From positions 1 to 64,000 of the forward strand of contig JAVJOG010000008.1 of NCBI GenBank assembly GCA_040216885.1: a DNA stretch of 64,000 bases. Reading direction: 5' to 3'. This DNA comes from Parvibaculum sp040216885. GTDB lineage: Bacteria; Pseudomonadota; Alphaproteobacteria; Parvibaculales; Parvibaculaceae. Numbering within the stretch: position 1 is the stretch's first letter; every line of letters begins with the position of its first letter. A program made the position numbers and the translations under genes. Of the stretch, positions 1 through 8,396 are shown one piece after another. The notes under the pieces are model-generated. The model was not told the origin of the DNA and searched no databases. It was given only the letters and a program-made list of their open reading frames with translations.

Positions 1-1607
1 CGGACTAATGTCCCGTTGACGACGACGGCCGAAATGCCCGAAGCATCGGAAATCAGTCGGTCTTCGCCAGCAGGCAGGTCGTAGACCCTGCGAAGGGAAC
101 TTGCGCCAACCGTTTCGGCGTCGAAGATCAGGACATCGGCGGGCATTCCCACAGCGAGGCGACCGCGATCCTTGATGCCGAACACCTCGGCGGGCCGCGA
201 TGTCAGCATCCGCACCGCCTCCTCCAGCGTCAAGACGTGCTTTTCACGGACCCATCTCCCGAGAAGATGGGTGGAAAAACACGCATCGCAGAGTTGGCTC
301 GCATGCGCGCCTGCGTCCGAGAGGCCGAGCACCGTGCAGGAATCGCGCAGCAACGTTGCCACCTCATCTTCGTCCGCGTTCGCGACAGGCAGCCGGAATC
401 GCGCTTGCAGATCGCTTTGAATCGAGAGATCCAGCGCAAGATCGATCGAGTTGCATCCCAGTTCTGCGGCTACGTCGCTCACCAGCCGTTCCCCGAACTC
501 CGGCCGATCCGGACAATGAGCGATGACCGCTTTGTCCCATGCATTGAGCATCGGGCCACGCATCGCGTCCCGGAATCCCGACCGGAAAGAGCTGTCGGCG
601 TAAAGCCTCAGTTTTTCCGCGCGGTCGGCTTTGTTCACCGGCGCGAAGACCGGCATACTCTGGAACAGAAACGGCTGTTCGAATCGAAATTCAAAATTGA
701 GCGGCCTGCAGGTGACCTGCGGAAATACCGCGTAACCAGCCGATTGAAGTTCGTTTGAGCGTGCCAACTGCTCGGCTGCCGAGCCGACATTCAGCACACC
801 GCCACCGCCCAGCAACGCCGTCCAACTGACATGGCGGCCGGAAACGCGGTTCAATTCCGCGAATTCGTCGAACGACAACTCCTTGCCGACGGTTGCCTGT
901 ATCACGCCTTCGCCCGCCTCGCCCAGCGCCAACGCGATCTCCCGTATCTCGCTGAACTCCGCCAGCCGGCTTGGAACCGGTCGCCCCTCATAGCCTACAT
1001 GCGTCGGCGATTTCGAAGTCGCATAGCCGAGCGCACCGGCCTCCAGTCCTTCCCGCATGATGCCCTTCATGCGCCTGATCTCGTCCGGCCGCGCCGCCCG
1101 TTCGGTGGATTCAGGTCCGAGGGCATAAAGGCGCAGCGGCGTATGCCCCAGAAGAACGGCCACGTTGATCAACGTACCCTTCTTTTCCACGACATCGAGA
1201 TACTCGGGAAACGTCTCGAACCCCCAATCGTCGCCGAGACCGGCCTCAAGCGCCTTGACGCTCATGCCCTCGACATTCTCGAGCGTCCGCAGGATAAGGC
1301 TGCGATGCTCCTTGCGCGTCGGTGCGATGCCGAAGCCGCAATTGCCCACCACGACCGTCGTCACACCGTGCCACGGCGAGATCGACAGCTTCCTGTCCCA
1401 AAGAAGTTGCGCATCGTAATGCGTATGGATGTCGACGATGCCGGGAGCAACCACCTGCCCCCGGGCATCGATAGTCGTCTTCGCACCGGCGGGGGCGTGT
1501 CCCATGGCCACAATTTTGCCGTCGAGAATACCGACGTCTCCGGCATAACCCGGAGAACCGGTGCCGTCCACGATGAATCCGCCCACGATCTTCAGGTCGT
1601 AGTCCAT
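1..1607 (-). CDS. N-acyl-D-amino-acid deacylase-like amidohydrolase (3' end outside window)
   Basis: About 535 codons are open from an ATG at 1607 to the window edge without a stop, so the C-terminus is missing. The N-terminus (MDYDLKIVGGFIVDGTG) is the small beta domain of composite-domain amidohydrolases. The metal motif DIHTHYD lies near residues 59-65, and a late LSDAGAH supplies a further metal-site Asp. Family members are usually 540-590 residues, so little is lost. The family (D-aminoacylase/dihydroorotase-like) hydrolyses amide bonds in N-acyl amino acids or cyclic amides in the cytoplasm; the substrate here cannot be told. It lies 58 bp downstream of another amidohydrolase on the same strand, so the two are probably co-transcribed in a small catabolic operon. 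Confidence 0.85.
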   Translation of the reverse strand, partial: MDYDLKIVGGFIVDGTGSPGYAGDVGILDGKIVAMGHAPAGAKTTIDARGQVVAPGIVDIHTHYDAQLLWDRKLSISPWHGVTTVVVGNCGFGIAPTRKEHRSLILRTLENVEGMSVKALEAGLGDDWGFETFPEYLDVVEKKGTLINVAVLLGHTPLRLYALGPESTERAARPDEIRRMKGIMREGLEAGALGYATSKSPTHVGYEGRPVPSRLAEFSEIREIALALGEAGEGVIQATVGKELSFDEFAELNRVSGRHVSWTALLGGGGVLNVGSAAEQLARSNELQSAGYAVFPQVTCRPLNFEFRFEQPFLFQSMPVFAPVNKADRAEKLRLYADSSFRSGFRDAMRGPMLNAWDKAVIAHCPDRPEFGERLVSDVAAELGCNSIDLALDLSIQSDLQARFRLPVANADEDEVATLLRDSCTVLGLSDAGAHASQLCDACFSTHLLGRWVREKHVLTLEEAVRMLTSRPAEVFGIKDRGRLAVGMPADVLIFDAETVGASSLRRVYDLPAGEDRLISDASGISAVVVNGTLV

Positions 1608-1665
1608 GAAAACGCTCTTTCTATGAATCGCAAAACATCAAGCCCGCACGTCCGTATACAGAGCG

Positions 1666-2769
1666 TTAAACGGCAAGCTTATAGAGTTCCGGGTCGTTGT
1701 CGTGGCATATCCAGTTCCGTTCCTGCTCGCTCAGATCTTTCGTGTGCTCTTCGAGCATCGCTTGCGACCAGGGCCAGGTCGAATCCGAATGGGGGAAATC
1801 GTTCGCCCACATCAGGCGGCGAACGTTGCACATATCCTTCATTCTGAAGGCAACCCAGTCGTCCTGGAACGTCACATAGATGTTGTCGCTGAAATATTCG
1901 CTCGGCATGCGCTTGAGCGGCGGCGCCTTCATCCAGTAGCGATGACGCTTGTAGGCATGGTCCATGCGATACATGTAGTGCGGAACCCAGCCCGCATCGG
2001 CCTCGACGCAGACAAGCTTGAGGTTGGGGAAGCGATCGAAGACGCCGCCGAATATGAAGGTACCCATCACGTCCTGGCAGCCGCGAATGATCGACAGGAA
2101 GCCGTTGATACGCGGTCCCCGGACCTGACCCGAAAGACTGTCCGATTTGCCGGTCAGGATGTGGAACGAGAGCGGCATGTCGCACTCGACAGCGGTCGCC
2201 CAGACCTTGTCGTATACAGCCGAATCATAGTCCTCGACGGCGGGGTTTCCGGGCATCATTACGCCCTTGAAGCCCATCTCCTTCGCATGCCTGATTTCCG
2301 CAACGCCATCTTCCGGCGACCGCATGGAAACCTGCGCAAGGCCGTAAAGACGGTCAGGCGCCTCCGAGCAGTATTCCTGCAGCCAACGATTATAAGCGTC
2401 GAAGCAGGCTTTCTTGTAGTCGAAGTCGGGATGGTTGCAGATCACCATTCCGACCGTTGGATAAATGAATTCGGCCGCAACGCCGTCCTTCTCCTGGTCC
2501 GCGACGCGGAACTTGGCGTTCCAGCCACTCTTCCATAGATCTTCGAAAGCGACGCCCTCTGTCGTGATCTCCGCCGGGTCCTTGCCAGCGGCGGCCACCA
2601 GCCCCATTGGAACCGGAGACCCCATGCCATCGACGATGAATGCGTCGCCGACCTTGTCGATCCGCTTGATGCGAGGCGCGCGATCGCGGAATTTGGGATC
2701 AATGTAGTCAACATAGCAATGCGGAGGTTCGGTGATGTGCGAGTCCGCGGATATGGGCTTCTTGATCAT
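1666..2769 (-). CDS. Amidohydrolase-2 family protein (ACMSD/decarboxylase-like TIM barrel)
   Basis: The protein is 367 residues from the ATG at 2769, preceded by a GGAGAG ribosome-binding site; an in-frame start 45 bp upstream has no comparable site. The N-terminal SADSHITEPPHC is the variant metal-binding strand of the amidohydrolase-2 family (PF04909), which includes aminocarboxymuconate-semialdehyde decarboxylase and aromatic-acid decarboxylases. Further barrel motifs include PLSFHILTGKS and a late WANDFPHSDSTWPW with the conserved Asp-Phe-Pro-His. The family performs hydrolysis or non-oxidative decarboxylation of ring-derived acids. It is the first gene of a leftward pair, divergent from an enoyl-CoA hydratase across a 154 bp region holding an operator-like palindrome. 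The substrate is unknown. Confidence 0.85.
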   Translation of the reverse strand: MIKKPISADSHITEPPHCYVDYIDPKFRDRAPRIKRIDKVGDAFIVDGMGSPVPMGLVAAAGKDPAEITTEGVAFEDLWKSGWNAKFRVADQEKDGVAAEFIYPTVGMVICNHPDFDYKKACFDAYNRWLQEYCSEAPDRLYGLAQVSMRSPEDGVAEIRHAKEMGFKGVMMPGNPAVEDYDSAVYDKVWATAVECDMPLSFHILTGKSDSLSGQVRGPRINGFLSIIRGCQDVMGTFIFGGVFDRFPNLKLVCVEADAGWVPHYMYRMDHAYKRHRYWMKAPPLKRMPSEYFSDNIYVTFQDDWVAFRMKDMCNVRRLMWANDFPHSDSTWPWSQAMLEEHTKDLSEQERNWICHDNDPELYKLAV

Positions 2770-2888
2770 TGGCTCTCCCCATGTCGCATTTGGCTTCGAG
2801 GCCGCGACTTCCAATTAGGCAATCTATGATCATAAATCTTCTCTGGCCGCGCCATCCAAGTCCAGATAAATTTATATCCATGCGACAA

Positions 2889-2906
2889 ACAACACATATG
2901 TATTAT
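2889..2906. promoter_or_regulatory. Operator-like palindrome upstream of enoyl-CoA hydratase
   Basis: ACAACACATATGTATTAT is an imperfect dyad centred on CATATG, 18 bp before the hydratase ATG at 2924 and in the divergent region shared with the amidohydrolase at 2769. The same site, with the same flanking upstream bases, recurs at 7989-8006 before a truncated copy of the gene, where it is almost perfectly symmetric. The spacing and symmetry resemble a TetR-family operator; the regulator is not identified. Confidence 0.45.
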
Positions 2907-2923
2907 CCGGAGGAGACGCGAAC

Positions 2924-3736
2924 ATGACGACGGAACCGGCCCTGCTCGAAAAAAGGGGGCATATCGCCTTAATCACTCTCAACCGCCCGGAAGCGCGCAA
3001 TTCGTTCAGTCCGGAAATGCTGGTCAGGCTTGCCGGTCATTGGGAAGAGGTGCGCAACGATGTGAATATCCGCGTCGCTATCGTCACCGGCGCCGGAGAC
3101 AAGGCGTTTTGCTCGGGCGCAGACCTCGGTCAGCTCATCCCGCTCATAAACGGCGCACGCGAACCGCAAAACGAATGGGACCGGAAAATTCTGGCTGACC
3201 CGACTATCCTGGCCAAGGGCTTGTTGCGCACATTCGATGTGACCAAGCCGGTCATCGCCGCGATCAACGGCTTTGCCGTCGCGGGGGGAATGGAGCTGGC
3301 GCAAGGAACTGACATGCGTATCGCCGCGGATACCGCAAAGCTCGGTGTGCAGGAAGTCAAATGGGCGATTTTTCCGGGCGGCGGCTCAACGGTGCGCCTT
3401 CCACGCCAGATACCTTATGCAAGGGCGATGGAACTGCTGCTCACCGGCGATCTGATCAGCGCACAGGAAGCCTACGATCTAGGATTCCTGAATCGCGTCG
3501 TTCCCCAGAAGCAGGTGCTCGATGCGGCATTCGAACTCGCGGAGAAGATCGCCGCGAATGGGCCAATCGCCGTTCAGGCGATTCGTAAATCCGCCCGCGA
3601 ATGTCTGGGCCACCCTGAGCACGAGGCGATGGGTATGGAATCGCGTTTCGCAGCGCCCGTGTTCAAGACCGAGGATGCGCGCGATGGGCCCAAGGCATTC
3701 ATCGAGAAGCGCAAGCCAAACTCTAAGGGCCCCTGA
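2924..3736 (+). CDS. Enoyl-CoA hydratase/isomerase (crotonase) family protein
   Basis: The protein is 270 residues, starting at an ATG 10 bp after a clear GGAGGAG. It carries the crotonase fold landmarks: the first oxyanion-hole segment CSGADL near residues 66-71, the second at GFAVAGGMELA near residues 113-123, and QEVKWAIFPGGG around residue 150. Both glutamates used for hydration in mitochondrial enoyl-CoA hydratase have counterparts (in GGMELA and in QEVKW), so hydration of a 2-enoyl-CoA is likely rather than a purely isomerase role. It is followed after 39 bp by a flavin monooxygenase, suggesting a CoA-thioester catabolic operon. A truncated paralogue lies at 8024. Confidence 0.9.
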   Translation: MTTEPALLEKRGHIALITLNRPEARNSFSPEMLVRLAGHWEEVRNDVNIRVAIVTGAGDKAFCSGADLGQLIPLINGAREPQNEWDRKILADPTILAKGLLRTFDVTKPVIAAINGFAVAGGMELAQGTDMRIAADTAKLGVQEVKWAIFPGGGSTVRLPRQIPYARAMELLLTGDLISAQEAYDLGFLNRVVPQKQVLDAAFELAEKIAANGPIAVQAIRKSARECLGHPEHEAMGMESRFAAPVFKTEDARDGPKAFIEKRKPNSKGP

Positions 3737-3775
3737 GACAAGAAACCGAAATCGCTACAACAGGGAGATGTTCCG

Positions 3776-4864
3776 ATGCAATTCGGCATTCAGATGGTTT
3801 TTCAGAATTTCGACAGAGCCAACTCCGGCGTAACCGACGCCCAGGTCTATGACGAGGAAATCCGTCTCGGAATTTTGGCGGAAAAACTCGGCTTCGACGC
3901 ATTGTGGCCCGTCGAGCATCATTTCGAGGACTATTCGTTTTGTCCCGACAACACCCAGTTCCTGAGCTACATGGCGGCGCGCACCGACCGTATCAAGCTG
4001 GGCACCGGCGCCGTCATCCTTCCCTGGAACGTGCCCGTCCGGATCGCGGAAAAGGTTGTCCTGCTGGATCACCTTTGCCAAGGCCGGACACTCTTCGGGA
4101 TGGGGCGCGGCCTGGCTCGCAAGGAATATGCCGGCATGGGCGTGAACATGGACGAAGCGCGCCAACGCTTCGATGAAGCAAGCCCGATGATCATCGACGC
4201 TCTCGAGACAGGTTTCATCGAAGGGAGCGGTCCCTTCTATCCGCAGAAGCGGATCGAAATCCGTCCCAATCCGCGCGGTTCCTTCAAGGGGCGCATCTAT
4301 CAGGTCGCCATGTCGCCGGAATCCGTTCTTCAGTGTGCGAAGGCGGGCGCGCGGATGGTGATCTTCGCTCAAAAGCCATGGGAGGCCCAGGCCGAGGCCG
4401 TCAAGGAATACAAGGCTGCGTACAAGACGCAGCACGGCAACGACGCACCGCCGATCATGATATGCGACTTCACCTATTGCGACACCGATCCGGCTCGCGC
4501 CAAGGAGCTGGGACAGAAATATGTGACCAACTATCTGCTTTCGGTACTCGATCACTATGAACTGGCCGGCGAGCATTTTAAAGACGCCAAGGGCTACGAG
4601 TCCTACGCTCAGGCCGTCGGCGCCATTCGCGCACTCGGCAAGGAGGGAATGGCCAAAACCTATCTTGATGTCACGGCCTGGGGGACGCCCCGGGAAATCG
4701 TCGAGAAGTTCGAATATCGCAAATCGCTTCTGGGCGAATTCGACATCAATCCCTGCTTCCTTTTCGGCGGCATGAGCTACGAGGAGGCAGCCGAAAGCAT
4801 GCGTTCGTTCGCCAGACACGTCATACCGACCCTGAGAAAAAGCAGCAGACGTAAGGTGGCTTGA
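3776..4864 (+). CDS. LLM-class (luciferase-like) flavin-dependent monooxygenase
   Basis: The protein is 362 residues with a GGGAGATG ribosome-binding site just before the ATG. The start MQFGIQMVFQNFD, the segment FDALWPVEHHFEDY and the run GTGAVILPWNVPVRIAEKV are typical of bacterial luciferase-like monooxygenases (PF00296), which use reduced FMN supplied by a separate reductase to oxygenate small substrates. HLCQGRTLFGMGRGLARKE is the characteristic flavin/phosphate-binding strand. It lies 39 bp after the enoyl-CoA hydratase and is probably co-transcribed. No flavin reductase is encoded nearby. The substrate is unknown. Confidence 0.9.
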   Translation: MQFGIQMVFQNFDRANSGVTDAQVYDEEIRLGILAEKLGFDALWPVEHHFEDYSFCPDNTQFLSYMAARTDRIKLGTGAVILPWNVPVRIAEKVVLLDHLCQGRTLFGMGRGLARKEYAGMGVNMDEARQRFDEASPMIIDALETGFIEGSGPFYPQKRIEIRPNPRGSFKGRIYQVAMSPESVLQCAKAGARMVIFAQKPWEAQAEAVKEYKAAYKTQHGNDAPPIMICDFTYCDTDPARAKELGQKYVTNYLLSVLDHYELAGEHFKDAKGYESYAQAVGAIRALGKEGMAKTYLDVTAWGTPREIVEKFEYRKSLLGEFDINPCFLFGGMSYEEAAESMRSFARHVIPTLRKSSRRKVA

Positions 4865-4924
4865 CGCAATTGTTTCCGGAAGTCGTCGCGCCGGGCGTCG
4901 GGTTGGTCCATGAGTTCGACGATG

Positions 4925-5055
4925 ATGACCCGGCTCGTCGCCGATGCCTTAACAACGGCAATCTGGCGGCGAGTCAAGCCCGACGCGCTTCTGCATCAAT
5001 CCGATCGCGGAAGTATACGAGCGAGCCGTTCCAGCGTCTGATGGTTGATCAATAA
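4925..5055 (+). pseudogene. Fragment of IS3-family transposase OrfB
   Basis: The 43-codon reading MTRLVADALTTAIWRRVKP... ending LLHQSDRGSQYTSEPFQRLM matches the segment of IS3-family (IS2/IS150-like) integrase-type transposases around the second catalytic Asp (SDRGSQYTS). The remainder of the catalytic domain, including the first Asp and the Glu, is missing and the frame ends at TAA 5053-5055. It is a decayed remnant directly 3' of the monooxygenase gene. Confidence 0.75.
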
Positions 5056-5195
5056 GTGCCTTGAGGCCCAACGCCTCGCCCCCAAGACCTCCGCCGCGCA
5101 ACGGCAAAAATAAAGAGTTAGTTGAGAAATGACCTGCCACTGAGATTTTCCTCCCGATGGATTTAGAGTCCGGCCCTATTGAAGAGAGACGGACG

Positions 5196-5462
5196 ATGAA
5201 GTGATCGAGGTTCACGGAAGAGCAGATCATTGGTGTTCTGCGGGAACATGAGGCCGGTGCGAAGGCTGCGGACCTGGCCCGCAAGCACGGGATATCGGAA
5301 GCAACTCTGTACAACTGGAAGGCCAGGTTTGGCGGCCTCGACGTGTCGGAGGCGCGGCGGCTGAAGGCACTCGAAGACGAGAACGGGAAGCTGAAGCGGC
5401 TGCTCGCCGATGCGGTGCTGGATGCCTCTGCCCTTCGCGAGCTTCTGGCAAAAAAATGGTAG
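5196..5462 (+). pseudogene. IS3-family OrfA (helix-turn-helix) with stop at codon 3
   Basis: Read from ATG 5196, codon 3 is TGA (5202-5204) where relatives carry an Arg codon. The rest reads cleanly as an OrfA protein (SRFTEEQIIGVLREHEAG..., ATLYNWKARFGG..., ending LLAKKW stop at 5462). The HTH for end binding and the leucine-zipper-like ENGKLKRLLADAVLD are intact. A run of seven A just before the stop (about 5449-5455) is the usual place for programmed frameshifting into orfB. The nonsense codon probably kills it. Confidence 0.75.
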
Positions 5463-6148
5463 GGGCCGCCGCCAGGCGGGAAGCTGTCGCGCATCTGCGA
5501 GAGAGGTTTCAGATGAGCGAGCGCCGGGCCTGCTCCGTGATCGCGGCAGATCGCAAGACGATCCGCTATCGCTCGTGTCGGCCGCCCGAGACGGCGCCGC
5601 GAGCGCGGCTGCGGGAGCTCGCCAATGAACGGCGGCGCTTCCGGGTTCTCAACATCGTCGACGATGTGACGCGCGAGTGCCTTGCCGCGATCCCCGACAC
5701 CTCGATCTCGAGTGTGCGTGTAGCCCGGGAGCTGACCGCCCCGATCGAGCAACGCGGCAAGCCAGGGATGATTGTTTCCGACAATGGCACTGAGTTCACC
5801 TCGCATGCGATCTTCGCCTGGTCGAAGGACCATGCCGTCGACTGGCACGACATCGCGCCCGGCAAGCCGATGCAAAACGGCTTCGTGGAGAGTTTCAACG
5901 GCCGGATGCGCGATGAACTGCTGAACGAGGCGCTGTTCTTCGGCCTCGATCACGCCCGTCAGGCCATCGCCGCATGGGCGGAAGACTACAACACAGGCCG
6001 GCCGCACTCGGCGCTCGACTATCAGACACCCGCAGACTTCGCTGCCAAACTCATCGCAACAGGCCATCACGCTACACGCTGCGATGGCTCCGCGTGCCGT
6101 CCTGTTGCTCAGCCCGCCCGAGAGGGCATAATCATGCTGCGGCTCTAA
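5456..6148 (+). pseudogene. IS3-family OrfB transposase, internally deleted
   Basis: The 230-codon frame begins like IS407-type OrfB (SERRACSVIAADRKTIRYRS) and ends like it (NGFVESFNGRMRDELLNE..., YNTGRPHSALDYQTP). Between ANERRRF and RVLNIVDDVTRECL about 60-70 codons expected in the family are absent, including the HTH-linker and the strand with the first catalytic Asp. The second Asp (IVSDNGTEF) and the Glu (NGFVESFNG) remain. The junction falls where similar RRF-coding sequence would occur on both sides, suggesting deletion by short-repeat recombination. It cannot form a DDE active site. Confidence 0.8.
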
Positions 6149-6182
6149 TCCCCGATGGGGGAAACTTCAGTGGCAGGTCACC

Positions 6183-6479
6183 GGCATCAAGGGCTTCCAG
6201 CTTCTGCCACGACGATGGGTCGTCGAACGCAGCTTCGCATGGCTCAGCCGATGCCGAAGGCTCGCGAGGGACTTCGAGGCCACTATCGAAAGCGCAACTG
6301 CCTGGATATTCCTCGCCCAGATCAGGCTCCTCTCCAGACGCATCGCTCGACTACAATCTTACTACAATCTTTATGAGTTCAGACTCTCAGGACCGCCGAC
6401 CTCCGCCGAAGCAGCGAAGTGGGAAGGCGAGACCCGTGGGCGTGAAAACCTTCTCTTCTCTCTCCGCGCCCGCCTCTGA
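6183..6479 (+). pseudogene. C-terminal fragment of IS5-type transposase
   Basis: Starting immediately after the right end of the IS3 relic, the frame GIKGFQLLPRRWVVERSFAW... with LSRCRRLARDFEAT and ATAWIFLAQIRLLSRRIA is the characteristic C-terminus of IS5-family (IS427-like) transposases, including the catalytic-Glu motif VVERSFAWL. There is no start codon and the N-terminal two thirds are missing. The frame reads on to a TGA at 6477-6479, next to the 3' end of the YeiH-type gene. Confidence 0.75.
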
Positions 6480-6488
6480 CGCACCGCC

Positions 6489-7634
6489 TCACAGCACCAG
6501 GAACAGCGCCGCCAGCACCAGCGCGAACAGCCAGCCGGTTTCCGCCATGATCAACGCCACCGGCCGCCAGCCGACAACGGCCAGTTCACGGAACGCGGTC
6601 TTCATGCCGAGCGCCGCGATCGCGGTGACGAGGCACCAGCGCGACAGGTCGGCACCGAAGCTTGCCAGCGCGGCCGGCAGCAGACCCGTGCTGTTGAGCC
6701 CGACCAGCAAGGCGAAGCCGAACAGGAACAGCGGCAGCGGCAGCCGCGCGCCCGCCACCCGGCCGGCGCCGCGCGCCACGATCAGCGCGATGATGAAGAC
6801 GACCGGCAGCAGCATCGCAACCCGCAGCAGCTTGACATAGGTCGACACCTCGCCGGCCTCGGCCGAAATCATGTAGCCGGCGCCCACCACCTGCGCCACG
6901 TCGTGGATCGTGCCGCCGAGAAAGATGCCGGCCTGCGTGTCGCTGAACCCCAGCATCGCGGCGATGGGCGGATAGAGCACCATCGCCACGGTCGACAGCG
7001 TCGTCACCGCCACCACGGTCAGGATCGTGTCGCGCTCCAGCGCCGGGTTGCGCGGCAGCACCGAGGAAATGGCCAGCGCCGCCGAGGCGCCGCAGATCGC
7101 GACCGCACCGCCCGACACGATGCCGAGCGTCGACCGCAGCCCGAGCAGCCGCGCCAGTCCCCAGCCGGCCAGGATCGTGGTCGCGACGCCGGCCACTACC
7201 ATCAGCACCGGCCCGGGGCCGAGCCCGGCAATCTGCTCGATCGTGATCCGCACCCCCAGCAGCGCCACGCCGAGCCGCAGCACATTGCGCGCTGCGAATT
7301 CGATCCCGGCCACGCAGCGCCCTTCCTCATGCAGAAAGTGGAACGCCATGCCCAGCAGCAGCGCGAACAGCATCACCGGCGCGCCATAGCGCGTCGACAG
7401 CCAGGCCGAGGCGATGCCGATGGTCAGTGCCACCAGCAGCCCGGGATAGACCGCATGCACCAGCGCGGCCCCGGGCAGCCGGCGCAACAGCGCCGGCACC
7501 GGCGATTTCTCGGCCTGCGCGATCCCTTCCATGCTGTCGAGCGAGGCGAGCGCATCGAGCGTCGTCGGCTGTCCGGCCGCGCCCGCCGGCGCGGCGAGCC
7601 GGCGCCGCGCCTTTTCCAGTTCTTCTTCGTTCAT
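6489..7634 (-). CDS. YeiH/UPF0324 family putative sulfate exporter, inner membrane
   Basis: The protein is 381 residues from the ATG at 7634 (MNEEELEKARRRL), with GGGGAA upstream. An in-frame upstream extension to 7700 is low-complexity and unlikely. It has about ten hydrophobic segments and the family (PF03601) landmarks GIVSGGAVAICGASAALA and GIFLGGTIHDVAQVVGAGY, plus SRWCLVTAIAALGMKT near the C-terminus. Members are polytopic inner-membrane proteins; some are described as sulfate exporters linked to taurine or sulfonate catabolism. Two TauD-like dioxygenases lie downstream on the opposite strand, which fits sulfonate use but does not prove it. The 3' end abuts the IS graveyard. Confidence 0.88.
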   Translation of the reverse strand: MNEEELEKARRRLAAPAGAAGQPTTLDALASLDSMEGIAQAEKSPVPALLRRLPGAALVHAVYPGLLVALTIGIASAWLSTRYGAPVMLFALLLGMAFHFLHEEGRCVAGIEFAARNVLRLGVALLGVRITIEQIAGLGPGPVLMVVAGVATTILAGWGLARLLGLRSTLGIVSGGAVAICGASAALAISSVLPRNPALERDTILTVVAVTTLSTVAMVLYPPIAAMLGFSDTQAGIFLGGTIHDVAQVVGAGYMISAEAGEVSTYVKLLRVAMLLPVVFIIALIVARGAGRVAGARLPLPLFLFGFALLVGLNSTGLLPAALASFGADLSRWCLVTAIAALGMKTAFRELAVVGWRPVALIMAETGWLFALVLAALFLVL

Positions 7635-7959
7635 CGCCCGGCTGTTCCCCGCTCTGGCCGCCGCTCTGGCCCTTGCCGCCGACAAGCGCCGATCCCGCAC
7701 CCATCATCGAACCCCGCCGCCCCCCGGGGCAACGCCAAAATCGCCGCGCCCCGCCGCGCCGCCGCCGCGTCTTCCCTCAGCCCCGTCATGGCCGCTGCCG
7801 ATGGGCACACAAACACCCCCACTATCGTCATTGCCGGACCCTGTCCCGGCCTTCGAAAGCCGGCGTGTAGATTCACATTTGAACTGTAACAGTTGGGTTG
7901 AGAAGAGGGTGCTGACACATTAAGTCCGACCGGCAACTGCCCAAGCCGATTAACCCCGA
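7635..7959. other. Gene-free interval upstream of yeiH-like gene
   Basis: About 325 bp of very GC-rich sequence. I see no convincing coding frame, RNA gene or terminator. It should hold the leftward promoter of the YeiH-type gene and, at its right end, the start of the duplicated promoter block of the truncated hydratase copy. Confidence 0.5.
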
Positions 7960-7988
7960 GTCAAGATAGATTCATATCTATGCGATAA

Positions 7989-8006
7989 ACAACACGTACG
8001 CGTTGT
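7989..8006. promoter_or_regulatory. Operator-like palindrome before truncated hydratase copy
   Basis: ACAACACGTACGCGTTGT is palindromic at all but one base pair position. It is the counterpart of 2889-2906: the upstream flank (GAT-A-ATT-ATATC-ATGCGA-AAACAACAC pattern) and the downstream coding start are homologous at both places. It is a likely binding site for a TetR-like repressor. Confidence 0.5.
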
Positions 8007-8023
8007 TTGGGTGAGGCACGAAC

Positions 8024-8168
8024 ATGCCGGCCCCGCTCGAAAAAAAGGCCACATCGCCCTGGTCACACTCAACTGTCCGGAAGCGCGCAACTCGTTCAGT
8101 CCGGAGATGCTGGTCAGGCTCGCCGACCACTGGGAAGAGGTGCGCGACGACGCAAATATTCGCGTCGG
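8024..8168 (+). pseudogene. Truncated, frameshifted 5' copy of enoyl-CoA hydratase gene
   Basis: From ATG 8024 the sequence follows the hydratase at 2924 closely (PEARNSFSPEMLVRLADHWEEVRDD) but lacks a few codons at the start and has a frameshift in the run of seven A after the EK codons. Similarity ends abruptly at about 8168, after DDANIRV, so about 80% of the gene is missing. The duplicated block also includes about 60 bp of upstream promoter DNA. The following 80 bp read nothing I recognise on the plus strand. It is non-functional. Confidence 0.85.
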
Positions 8169-8244
8169 CAGAAACGAGCTTCTCAGTGAGATCTCTCAGA
8201 ATGCGGGCTTTAATCTTCTCCCGGAGTTTCTCCCTCAGGCGCCA

Positions 8245-8278
8245 GGCGGCGGGCGTACGGCGGCGTACGCCCGCCGCC
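8245..8278. terminator. Perfect 15-bp stem hairpin, possible bidirectional terminator
   Basis: GGCGGCGGGCGTACG (8245-8259) pairs perfectly with 8264-8278 around a GCGG loop. Only two T follow on the plus strand, so it is not a canonical intrinsic terminator. It may instead be an insulator, a mobile-element end or a protein site. It separates the truncated hydratase relic from the operator array of the next operon. Confidence 0.4.
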
Positions 8279-8285
8279 TTGACAT

Positions 8286-8340
8286 TTAGCGTATCGCTAA
8301 TTAATTTAGCGTTACGCTAAATTAATTAGCCTATCGCCTT
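8286..8340. promoter_or_regulatory. Tandem palindromic operators, probably for the TetR regulator at 10750
   Basis: TTAGCGTATCGCTAA (8286-8300) and TTAGCGTTACGCTAA (8306-8320) are 15-bp palindromes set exactly 20 bp apart. A third, degenerate unit (TTAGCCTATCGC) begins at 8326, again 20 bp on. Bases 8297-8329 form a perfect 33-bp palindrome. A related site is at 9459-9473. Two helical turns between sites places dimers on one DNA face, fitting cooperative repression of the dioxygenase gene that starts at 8397. Confidence 0.75.
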
Positions 8341-8396
8341 CGGCAGCGCTAGGTTGATCCATCGCGCGAGTGCCCGCCGTCACACTAGGGAACCCG

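Larger units (their letters stand above)
5130..6180 (+). mobile_element. Degenerate IS3-family insertion sequence
   Basis: The element is bounded by inverted repeats: 5130-5151 begins TGACCTGCCACTGA, and the right end at about 6158-6180 is its reverse complement (TCAGTGGCAGGTCA at the tip). Inside are an orfA/orfB pair of the IS407 type. Length is about 1.05 kb against 1.2-1.3 kb for intact relatives, which agrees with an internal orfB deletion. No clear target-site duplication is seen at the tips. The right end abuts a fragment of an IS5-type transposase, so insertion into or recombination with an older element is likely. Confidence 0.8.
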
